Of a DNA stretch of 60,000 bases, positions 1 through 11,800 are shown in pieces (the stretch's first letter is position 1; the number at the start of each line of letters is the position of its first letter). The notes under the pieces were generated by a model. It saw only the letters and a list, made by a program, of their open reading frames with translations. It was not told the origin of the DNA and ran no database searches. This stretch comes from Antedon mediterranea (Eukaryota; Echinodermata; Crinoidea; Comatulida; Antedonidae), in assembly GCF_964355755.1 (NCBI RefSeq), contig NC_092672.1, forward strand, positions 5,706,001 through 5,766,000, given 5' to 3'. Position numbers and translations under genes: made by a program.

Positions 1-656
1 CTGCTGCACTGGGATGATTGCGGTCAACTCGCAGTCAAACTCGCGCGATAGGACCTAGGCCTAAGTCATTTTTATTTCTCTAGATAGTGAGTATTTTATT
101 TAACTAAAAAATGTTGACCGATGCTATTACGAGGTTCGTAAAAAATATGTGAAGGAAAGAAGATGAGGGGACTTGTCGGGAGTCGGAAGAAAGACTCGCG
201 TATAATAGGCCTACATGTTTTTAAGAATATTGTAAAGCGTGTGAAAAATAGACGAGTTCAACTTGACAATATCAGAGGGTGCGACGTAGGCCTACCTATA
301 CTTTAACCAAGGACCACAATAACGTTTCAGGTAATAATTCCCCCTTCTATGATGAAATGGATGCTATTTCTTGGGGATCGCGCTATGCGAAAAAAAGTAA
401 ACATGACCTCGATCAAATCGCGCTTCCGCCTAACGAACTGCATTGTGGTGTATATAATGACGTCATTCATAACGAACGCACATGGACGGAACCGGTTTTA
501 TTGGAGTAAAAATTGAGCTGCAACGCGATCTTTATTTATAGACAACAGCCGAAACCGGTTTCCAAAAAACCGTTCTTTTTTTATTTTTCAATAGAAACAG
601 GCCCTTCGTATGCCCAGCAAAAAAAAGTGGAAGGCCAAGCGGAACTCGCTGTTCAG

Positions 657-657
<1 letters not shown>

Positions 658-689
<32 letters not shown>
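658..689 (+). repeat. Poly(G) run of 32
   Basis: Thirty-two consecutive G, followed closely by two C-runs (near 700 and 707). It can form G-quadruplexes. Exact length may be affected by assembly or sequencing. Confidence 0.9.
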
Positions 690-690
<1 letters not shown>

Positions 691-806
691 TCGTACGATC
701 CCCCCGATCCCCCCTGGTTACGGGCCTGTACAGTATAATTATGAACAAAATAACAAGCAAATTAATGACGAAGAAGAGACGCATTAGATTTAGCGGACAT
801 ATAAAC

Positions 807-912
807 ATGGGCTATACCCACATGGCAGAACCATGGGCTATACCCACATGGCAGAACCATGGGCTATATACTCACATGGCAGAACCATGGGCTATACCCA
901 CATGGCAGAACC
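807..912 (+). repeat. 26-bp minisatellite, four copies
   Basis: Copies at 807-832, 833-858, 859-886 (two bases longer) and 887-912; the unit begins atgggctataccc and contains two CATGG sites. It happens to translate as repeats of GYTHMAEP, but the surrounding frame shows no gene. Confidence 0.9.
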
Positions 913-1706
913 ATATTATTATGTATGGCTCTTGTACAACAAAAGTCCCCATTATGGACAAATGATAGATTTTTTACCAATTATGATTTATATTGGGTCT
1001 TATAGGACTTACGTTTACGTGATAGGCCTACCTAATATGTTTTTAACTTGTGATGAACTTCCAATATTCTTCCAATATTATTAATGTAATATGTTGATTA
1101 CCTATTTCTTATCGGGAGGGGGATCTACGGGGATATTAAATTCTATTAATAGAATAGTTCTTTCAGTAACATGCGTGAATTATGGTGATTCATAATCATA
1201 CTATCTGGTCCTACATAACTTTCGCTTATAACAACTAGGAAAAGTGATATTACTAATTATGACACACAGAAAATATGTAATGAAAATATTTGTAACAAAA
1301 GAACTTTGAATTGAAAATGATATATTATACAATGTTTTTAAAATCGCATCTTTCACTTTAATAAATGTTATGTGGCAACAACAGAATTAGGTCCATATGA
1401 CTATTGTTTTGTAGATTTTATTATATAACGTAACACAGATGAATAACAGACAGGTCAAAATGTAGGTGAACAGTGATTGATAAGTTTTCTTATATATGAT
1501 TAGACTTGTATTGTAAGGTGTAAATCAACCAGAACGATTCTTTGGATTGTCCAAACGATGAATCATATGACTCATTCACACGCGAAAATACAAAACAACG
1601 TAAAGCCGTTATTGAACTGAAATCCATAGGGGGAGTTTTCATATTTTGTAAGTCAATTAAAACTAGCGTGATTACGAAATCACTGTTTCCAGGCATAGAA
1701 GCTTGA

Positions 1707-1885
1707 CACTATGACGCAACGCAAGGATGTAAGCTGCAACGTATGCGAATTGACCAATCAAAGCGATGGATTATTCAAACTGTCGTTTGTGAATGGTCAA
1801 TTCGCTTACGTTATCCAAATGGGAAATATCCATCGCTCGTAATTGTTCATACTTGCGCTTAACGTCCTTGCGTTGCGTTCTAGTG
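1707..1885. mobile_element. MITE with CACTA-type terminal inverted repeats
   Basis: Left end CACTATGACGCAACGCAAGG pairs with the right end, whose complement is CACTAGAACGCAACGCAAGG. Pairing continues inward imperfectly, including GAATTGACC against GGTCAATTC. Total 179 bp, no coding capacity. Target duplication not clear. Confidence 0.7.
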
Positions 1886-2705
1886 GAAACAAAGCATTTA
1901 AGCAGCTATTTGCCAAAATTACTAAATCAATTAAAATCTTTATTGGTCAATACCTTATATTATTGTGAATGACTTTATATAATAAACATAATGGAATACA
2001 ATAGACCCTTTAAAAGTGTTTGAAGCAAAACTTCTATTTGACCTCTTAGAAGTAAAAAACTGAAATTGTACTAAACGATTAAAAATGTTATTACATTGAA
2101 TTTACAGGGCTACAATTGCAGTGAGTCGAGAAATATACTATGTAAATATTAAATCAGCTGTTGTCAGCAGTGGTAAGTATTTTGTTTAAGATTCCAATTT
2201 GCCAATCAGAAATGTTAGGTGGATGCGATGTTCACACATGACGACTTGTAATAAAAAATATAATGTTTTATAAAGAAAATGTGGAAGAAACTTTTAGGCA
2301 TATGAAAGTGGGTCGGTAACTTTACACGAATAAAAGGTAGCAACTTTACCATAAATTTCAGCCAATCATCCCAATTCTCTCAATATAGGATGTCCGTCAC
2401 TTAACCTTAAGTCCATGCTAAAACCAAGCAATTGTTGAAAAGGGAGGGTGGTTGATCAAGAGGTAACATTCTTATCTGGTGTTCCTGACATAATGACATG
2501 TTGTTTAGGTTCACGCGACAATTTCAAGATTTCGATCACGGTAATTTGTATACGTAGGCCTACTTATTTAAGATCGGTTAATTGCGTCATTCACAACAGA
2601 ATTAAAACAACCGTCTTGATGCAATTCTTTGATCTGATGAAATGTTAGATGTTCCAGAGTCTGTTTTTATTAATATCATATCTATCATATCATATTTATT
2701 TACAG

Positions 2706-2825
2706 TTGCGGATGGTTGCCAACCAAATCCTTGTCAGAATGATGGATTATGTCTTCAAAGTTCGTCATCATCTGCATCATTTTTCTGTCAGTGTCCATCT
2801 GGTACATCAGGATCACTGTGTGAAG
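2706..2825 (+). CDS. E1, EGF-like domain, type A
   Basis: Acceptor tttacag and donor gtacag, phase 1 both sides, 40 codons, six cysteines (CQPNPCQNDGLC core). It is nearly identical to E3, E6 and E7. First coding exon I can see; an earlier exon must supply the first base of its Val codon. Confidence 0.85.
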
Positions 2826-5800
2826 GTACAGCTTATATTTGTTTCATTTGTATAAAGCAATTTTTTTTTCAAATTTGAGCCCTGTTTATTATTACATATT
2901 ACTAATAATAAACTAAAAATTAGTATTGCATTATATATGTTTCCGAATTTAATGACAGGGTCTTTTTACAAGGAATGGCTATAGTATTTCTTTTTTCAGT
3001 GTCTTATCAAATTTCCACCAACGCTTGTAGATCTAACAGTCCATTTTATTTATTGGCCTCTTTGTACAGTAGTATTACTTTCTTGTATGTGAACGAAAAA
3101 AGTCTTACTTTACCGAATTGTATTTTTTGTTTCTTTAATTAAGTTTACACGGGCATTTGTATGCCTAATCCATGTTACAATCAAGGAGTATGTTTACAGA
3201 GCTCTACACAACCATATACTTACATTTGCCTTTGTGCAGTTGGTTATTCAGGAACAAACTGTGATGGTAACATTTATGCATGTACAACTCATTCAATCTT
3301 TACTCCACCCAGAATGGCATGCACGATCCTGTCTCCACATATATGTTTCCCTTTGTGCAACAGTAACTTCACTTAAACCTCTGTCAAATTTATGTGACAA
3401 AAAAAGTGTGAGGTGCCCAGATATGGTAGTGATATGCCTAAACATATGATATGACATCATCGTGTCCATATATGGGCACATCACATTTTCTGTCACATAA
3501 AGTTTGATAGTGTAGATATCAAAAATAGGTAGCTATTGAATTATTAAGGCCAATTGTATATTCTTTTTTCTAATATTTTATTTGTGCACATTTTATTGGA
3601 TTCTATTGAACATTCACTATTGCAACATTTCTGAAGTGGTCACAATTTATGGACAGTTTTCTCTCAATGTACGCACACTTTGTGAAAACAATTTTCGAGA
3701 AAACAAAAAAGTTTTTACTTATGTATTAATATAAGCTACCCTTTTAGCGATTACGAGTATTTTGTTTTGCCATGTTTTGTTTTACTTTTTTACACATACA
3801 CTACTTTTTTTAGAATTTACACATCTTATAAAAATAGGAACTTTCAACTATTTTTTTTGTTTAATGGCATAAAAAATACTGTAAAAGAAAATTTATTCGC
3901 TCGAATCCAAAAATTTGGAAGATGAAAATAGAAATATTAAGCTATAATATTCAGCTTTTCTAGTGAAAAACGGACATTAGGCCTATATTAAGGTGTGTAA
4001 TCATGGTGGGAAGAGTTTTGCAGATTTATGAACTTTTTGCTGGAAAGGAATATAAAAAAATACTAATATTTCAAACCACAGCTATAACAGACTGGTTCTG
4101 GCCAACATTAGAAAATCATACATTCGTAGATGTTTCAGCGCTAGTTTTTATTAACATGAATTCATAATCATATTCAGTAGTTTCAGTGAGCACAGATCTT
4201 TGCCAACCAAATCCTTGTCAGAATGGTGGATTATGTTTGCAAAGTTCGTCATCATCTGCATCATTTTTCTGCCAGTGTCCATCTGGTACATCAGGATCAT
4301 TGTGTGAAGGTATACACAGATTATAGATAGTTAGAGATACTTATTTATTATTTCACACAAAATTTATAATAAAAATTGAGTTGTTTTTGTTCTTACAAAA
4401 GTATAGATTAATGGAATAGGTCTACATAAGAATAATTCTGATTTATTTCTTCAGTTGTTGTCCAAAATCCTTGTTCAAATAACCCATGTGTGAATGGTGG
4501 GATCTGTTTCCAAGGTACAACATCTAATTCCTACTTTTGTCAGTGTGCATCTGGCTATTCAGGAACAAACTGTGAAGGTAATGTACAATCTGTGCATAAT
4601 ACAGTAGCTATTATTTAGGGTGATGAATGAAGCTTTAGCAGGCCCTAACTTGCTTGTTTCATTTTTTGTCTTGGTTGTTCAGATTTGTAACTGATACATA
4701 ATACATCTGTCTCTTATACTTATTGGTTGCATCATTGGTTGCATCACTTACAAATGATTTCAAACCACAGATATACCAGATTGAAATGCATAAAGTTTGG
4801 ATAAAATTCTAAGATCTGAAATAATTTGTTGAATCAGTTTTTATTTATATTATATTCAAGTGATCACAGACTTCTTTCTTAAGGTTGAATTGTTTTTACT
4901 GAACAACATACTGTAGTCCTAAATATTAAAAAAATAATGTTGATTTTTATTTCTTTCAGTTTCTGAAAATCCTTGTTCAAATAACCCATGTGTGAATGGT
5001 GGGGTCTGTTTCCAAGGTACAACATCTAATACCTACATTTGTCAGTGTGCATCTGGTTATTCAGGAACAAATTGTGAAGGTAATGTACAATCTGCAAGCT
5101 GGCAAATTAACTATAATTTAGGTTGATAAATGAGTTTCTTCATTTTTGTTGTTTGTTTTTTTATATATGTAACTGATTCTGATACATCTGTCTGTCATTG
5201 GTTGCATCACTTACAAATTAAACTACAGCCATACCAGACTATAATGACATAAAGTACAATTCTTTGATGTGAAATAATTTGTAGAATCAGTTTGTTATGT
5301 TTATTTACAGTGAGCACAAATCTCTGCCAACCTAGTCCATGTCAGAATGGTGGATTATGCCTACAAAGTTCTTCATCATTTTTCTGCCAGTGTCCATCTG
5401 GTACATCAGGATCACTGTGTGAAGAAGGTATAGTATTTGATTTCACTGGGATAATTATACATTTGTTCTTACAAAATCCTAATCTTTTTGGGGGGTTTGA
5501 GATATATAATATGGTAGGCCTACTTTATGTAACTATTGTAATTCTACTACATCTTTATCTTTTTCAATTACTTATTTGCATCACTTACACATTATTTTAA
5601 ACCACAGAGATCTCTAAATTCATAAAGTAGATGAAATGAATTGATCTAAAATAATCTGAAATAGAATCAGTTTTTATTATTAATTTATGTTAATTTTCAG
5701 TGGTTACAGATATCTGCCAACCCAATCCATGTCAGAATGGTGGATTATGCCTACAGAGCACATCTGCATCATTTTTATGTCAGTGTCCATCTGGTACATC

Positions 5801-8800
5801 AGGATCACTATGTGAAGGTATAGTTATTTATTTACAATAGTACAAAACATTTATATTAAAGATTGGGTTGTTTTGAATAGGCCTATATAAGAATTGTTGA
5901 AAACAATGTTGATTTAATTATTTTGTTGTTTCAGTTGTCCAAAATCCTTGTTCAAATAACCCATGTGTGAATGGTGGGGTCTGTTTCCAAGGTACAACAT
6001 CTAATTCCTACTTTTGTCAGTGTCCATCTGCATATTCAGGAACAAATTGTGAAGGTAATGTACAATTTGCAGGTTTTACTACAGTACCTTTGGGATGGTT
6101 CCAAATATGGGTGGGTTTAAATAATTTCGGGTAGGTAACAAATAACTTAAGGTGATAGTAAAATATTGTTCAAATGGGTGACAAATACCTTGGGTGGTGG
6201 TGGGGTTGTGTGAAACAATCAAATATAAATCGAACGATTGATTGATTGATTGATAACAAAGGTAATTAAAGAGAAGAAGGAATATGTCAAACTGTCAAAT
6301 ACCTGTCAGATAATAGATGACAAGAAGTAATAAACTTCTGGGTAAAAGTTGTGCTAATAGGTGTTGAAATAAACTTGAGAATTTTAGGATGTGTGACAGT
6401 GGCACTAACAATTTGTTTTCTGTTTTAGTTTGTTATTGTCTTTATGATATAGATTCTCTTAGAATAGATAGAGTCTCAATGAATTACATTTTAGATGCCC
6501 TATTTTTACAAGATATACATTAAAAAGACCAGATTTGATATATTGTTTTTAGATTCCTTCACTATTAAGATATTTTGCAGCTGTACTGAGTTAAAGTAAA
6601 ATTAATATTTTGTTTACAGTGGGTGGAAGTCCATGCAATTCGAACCCATGTGGCAACAATGGAAATTGTTTAGAAAGCATGACCTCGAGCACGTTCATTT
6701 GTCAATGTCACGATGGATTTGTAGGCACGCAATGCATAAAAGGTAAAAAAGGATGTAATACCAACAAAAATCTCTAAATATTCAATCCCAAAGTATATTC
6801 AGAACATGTTGGGTTAATTTGTGTATTCATTACATGAATTTATGTGACAAAATCAAGAGAAAAAAAAACAAATTAAAAATTGTTCCATATACATTAATAT
6901 ACAATACCAATATATACTAATTGCCATAGACGATGCAGTACATGCTGCCTTATGTCGTAACCAATCAGTTTTAAACCAATTTTAAACATGCAAATATGAA
7001 TAATAAATAAATAGCATCTTTTTCTAAATTCTCTTTGCAGATTACTGTTCTCCAAATCCATGTGAAAATGGTGGAACATGTGAAAATGATGGCTTTTCTC
7101 TTGATTATAACTGTATTTGCCCTTTAACACACATTGGACGTAACTGTACAACAGAAACTGTGGGTATGTATTAATTTGAAATAACATAAAATAAGAAATA
7201 TATTTTCAGAAAGCTTAAAGAACTTCATACTTTCACACGTACTGTGACATCCACCATAGTTTGGTAAGTAAATTCAATTACTGTAAGTTAATCTAAAATT
7301 ATGTCTTTGCTTAATTTCAGTTCAACCATGCTTATCAAATCCATGTTACAATGGTGGAACATGTACTGAATCAACAAATCCAGCTACATACACGTGTGCT
7401 TGCCCAGAAAGTTACTTAGGGGACCGATGTGAGGATTTGGGTAAGTGAGGAAGTTTTCAAAATCATGGCGTTTAATGTGATATTATAGTCACCCTATCCA
7501 AAATATGCTGAATTGTTAGTTGCTCTCAGGGCATTTTCCTAAAGCCTTAATAAATGAAGATTCTCTGACCAAACAATATGCATTGTAACATTTTTCAAAG
7601 AGATAAACGTGAAAGAGCCGGGATTTGAACCAATGACTAATGATTAGTAAGCAAGAATGTTAACCATCAAACTAAAGTGCCACTAAATATAGTATAAATA
7701 TGATTTGTTTTAGATGATCCATGCAGTTCATCGCCATGTCAAAATGGAGGTACATGTGCATACATAGGAAATCAAGATTACAGTTGTACATGCACAGATA
7801 ACTATGAAGGCAATAACTGTGAACAAGCCATAGGTAAGTGAGAGAGAGAGATTCAATCAGAGGAAGAGTAATGGTATGTTTATCCAACAATTCCTAACTT
7901 TAAATAGTTGGTCAAAATATTATAATCTGTCACTGTGATTGAGATACTGAATATTAGTGGGGGTCCATCTTAAAATTTACAAGCAAAAGTTACGGCCATA
8001 AACTGCGTTGAAACACCGATTCTCGTCAGATCACCGAAGTTAAGCAATGTTGGACCGGGTTGCGTTCTGGATGGGAGACCGTCTAGAAATAGCGGCGGGT
8101 GCTGTATATATAGAGTGATGGTGTAATGGTAATATCTGACTAGCATGTGATAGGCATGGGTTTCGAGGTTATCTGTACCATACTAATTGCATCCTTAGGC
8201 AAGATACTTTACTCTCATTGCCTGGTCCTTCGGATGGGATGTAAAGCCGTTGGTCCCGGGTACTTAACAGTGCACGTTAAAGAACTTTGTACACTTTTCA
8301 AAAAGAGTAGGGAATTGTCTCCCGGTGTGCTGATCTGGAAGGCGCTGAACTGCTGGCTGCTGTGGGTCTGTGGAGGGCCTAATCCAAATTTCCTTAGTTT
8401 CAAGTTAAACTTGAGGACCAGTAATAATACATTAAACATTTTTTAAGATACTGTACCCACCCAGGATCAGTTAGTATATTTTCACTTGCCATTTTGGCCG
8501 TCATATAAGATCCAAATGGCAGATATAATTCAAAATCTTCCCAGTACGATTCTGGTCATTTTGATTTTTTTTTATGTATATGCGTACACCGAAAGCAAAT
8601 TTTGTTTATAATTGTAACAAATGTACAAATGCAATAATTAGTGAAAAAAGGCTGGGAAAATATTTTTATTTTCTTATTTACTGTATCCCAGGAAAGCATC
8701 TAAAGGTTGTTCTTCTGGGTATAGAGGCCAAGCATACTGCTTTATAGGCACCTTGTGAAAAACCGTACTGTATTTATTTTAATAGATCCTTGTTCATCCA

Positions 8801-11800
8801 ACCCCTGTCAAAATGGAGCATGTACACAGTCTGATATGGATCAATTTACTTATTTGTGTGAATGCAATGAAGGATTTGAGGGGGAAAATTGCCAGACCCA
8901 AAGTAAGTTTTTATTTAAGTACAATTATCTGAATAGTAAAATGATATTAGATGTAGATCTAGTAGAATGTTAAATGGTCCTTTCTGTCATCCAATTCAAT
9001 CTTATAAAATGGTGAAAATATAAGCAATGATTTGAATTGGTTTAATTGTGGAATTGTTGTAAAGTATCATAGATTGCTATGTTTTAGATGATATAAAAAG
9101 CTTAAAATAAAAATAGGAAAATCAACATGTTTGTTACATTACAATATAAAGATTATGGACAACTGGCAATATTTGAAATTACTGTATACAGTAGGTTTAA
9201 TAATGTTTTAATTGTCTTTGCAGATGAATGCTTCAACAATGCCTGTAAAAACAATGCAACATGTCAAGTACATACTGACCCAGGTCTTAATGGTTATAGC
9301 TGTATATGTAAATCAGGCTACTCTGGAACATATTGTGAATCTGCAATAGGTAAGTCCTGATTAATATAAGTTTTACTTAATAAAGCTTGAAGGTTTGACA
9401 CTATCTATATTTTAAGTTTAGATTACAGTGATCAACTTTCGAGATACCAGACACTTAAAGTCTGTTTGCACTGATGAAGTGTCATCATCATGAACAACCA
9501 ATAAATACATGCAAATTCAACATTGCATAGAAGATACACTGTAATTAAAAATTCCATTTTGTTTGTAGGTTACTGCGTTACTTCCCTCTCTATCTTTGAT
9601 GAATTAAGTGCAATTTAGTAAATAATACTATAAATACCACTAATCACAAAACAAAATGCTCATCATTATAATGCATATATGCTGTTACTTTTGCAGGAGC
9701 ATGTGCTAACAATCCTTGTGAAAATGGTGGATTTTGTACATTGATTAATAACGCACATAACTGTGACTGTAAACCAGAGTATGCTGGTGTCAATTGTCAG
9801 TATTTTGCTGGTAAGTATCATTTGTAAACACTCAATGAAAATACAGAATTTCGTTCACATCTTTTCAGTTTACAGTAAGTGCTGATTATGTTTTAGATAT
9901 CTATTTTTAATTCAACTATAAATTATATTTGCTATTCATATAAACAAAGCAGAAAAAAGTAAAACTATGTGTACATAAATAAATTAAGAAAATAAGAAAG
10001 TTACAAATGGTAGCAGAAGTTGATAATTAAAAGCTTGTTTCAGATATGTTAGAACCCCTACTTTGGGACACCTTAATATTCAGAGGACACTTTCCTGTGC
10101 AAAAAAACTATTTTAACACATGACCAACCTCTATTACATTTGTTAGGTCCCGAATGTGTCCCTTGAATAGAAATTTTAATGTACTATTTATGCTACTATA
10201 CTATTAAGTATTATGTACTGTATTTATTATGCAGTGAATGAAGCAACAGAGCAACACAAGTGTTTTATTCTTCATAGTTTTTTTCACATTAATTACGTTG
10301 TATCTTTCAAATATTTAGATCCATGTGCAAGCTTAATGCCTTGTTTTAATGGTGGAACTTGCTTTAACAGTCACAGTAATCCTGGGACATATGTGTGTGC
10401 TTGTGCAACAGGGTTTAGCGGTACATTATGTGAAGATAGTGGTAAGTTTTTTTACTTAACTTCAAGTTCAGTTTCTTAACAAATTGAGACTGCTGTTAGA
10501 CCTATTTTAGTTTCAAATAAACTTGTCTTGTGTCAAATCATCCAATGATCTGATTGGTCAAAAGTTTTTAACATATTTTTCTATCAACAGATGGTGTAGA
10601 ACCATGTCCTGATGATTATTGCTCAAATGGTGGTATTTGTTCAACTAATAGTGAAGGTATATACACATGTGCATGTCTTACCAACTTCTTTGGGGATAGA
10701 TGTGATGAAGGTAAGTTAAAATAAAGAGAATTGTACTTGACTGTAGAGTTAAAGGGGTTGAAAGACCACCCATCACACCCATGTTTTTTCTTTGTCTATA
10801 AAATTAAATAACTATACAGTGAAAAATATTAAAGCATTTTTTAAAAATTCAAATTAAATAACTAACATTTTAACAATACATAGTAACTAATTTAACATTA
10901 TTAAGCATAAAACTATCTAAAAAATAACATTAATCATAATAGTATGTTGAAAATTAAATGTAGTTCATATGCTACTGTATTTACTATGAAGAGATGTTTT
11001 ATTCATGAACCTTTTTACTTGTTTTATGTGATTTTGATCAAATAAATGAATGAATGAATGTTTTATTATGCTTGACCCTAGATCATATTATTATATTGAA
11101 TATCATTTTTATCTAGAACTGAGATGCCCTGAATTGTATTGCTTAAATAGCGGAACATGCAGTGTGGATGATAATGCCCAATATGTTTGTAACTGCATGA
11201 GTTCCTATGTTGGAGATAGATGTGAAACTGGTAATTACTGTGTTTACTTTAAATAAATTATTGATGTTATTACATTCTAATAAATTAAATGTTTTTGCAT
11301 AGGAGTATGATTATACATGTTTTTACACTTTTATACTTATTTTGCTTTTTTCTTTAAAAAAAATAGTTATGTCGGTTTTTTTATGGTTGTGAATTCCGTT
11401 GTGTCATTCTTATTTTTGTTATTTTAATTATTTTTATTATTGTTTTGAAACATCAAATGTTAATTTTTTAACACAATTGGGTTTTTTAATAGAAAAATGT
11501 GATCTGACATGTAACAATGGAGGACAATGTATTGTCGAAAGCATGTGCTCTTGCGAACCAGGATATGAAGGATCAACTTGTGATACAGGTAAAGACATTG
11601 ATTGAAAATAATAAACGCAATTTACAGTGTTTGCACTACAGTATGTGTTAATATAAGACTCACTCACTCACTCACTAAGAATCTCACAGAAGAAATTTGG
11701 ATAATGTGGACATAATGTAGGCCTATATTTCTTTGGGAATGCAATATTAGTTACATTTAAATTTAGAATGTTCAGAAAAATTGTTCAGAAAAGGTTTTAA

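Larger units (their letters stand above)
1..2705. other. Non-coding left flank
   Basis: Apart from the poly(G), the 26-bp repeat and the MITE at 1707-1885, I see no supported exon. Short open frames here have no recognisable domain. The missing 5' exons of the EGF gene could be here (a short signal-peptide exon would be easy to miss) or left of the window. Confidence 0.5.

Noticed and set aside
2107-2131. Possible EGF end (GYNCSE) after a tttacag acceptor
   Set aside because: Only six residues fit; no other cysteines and no donor in the right phase follow.
8513-8575. Similarity to 59119-59166 (cagtacgattctggtcatttt against cagtacaattccgatcatttt type)
   Set aside because: Probably two fragments of one old repeat, but too short and diverged to define an element.
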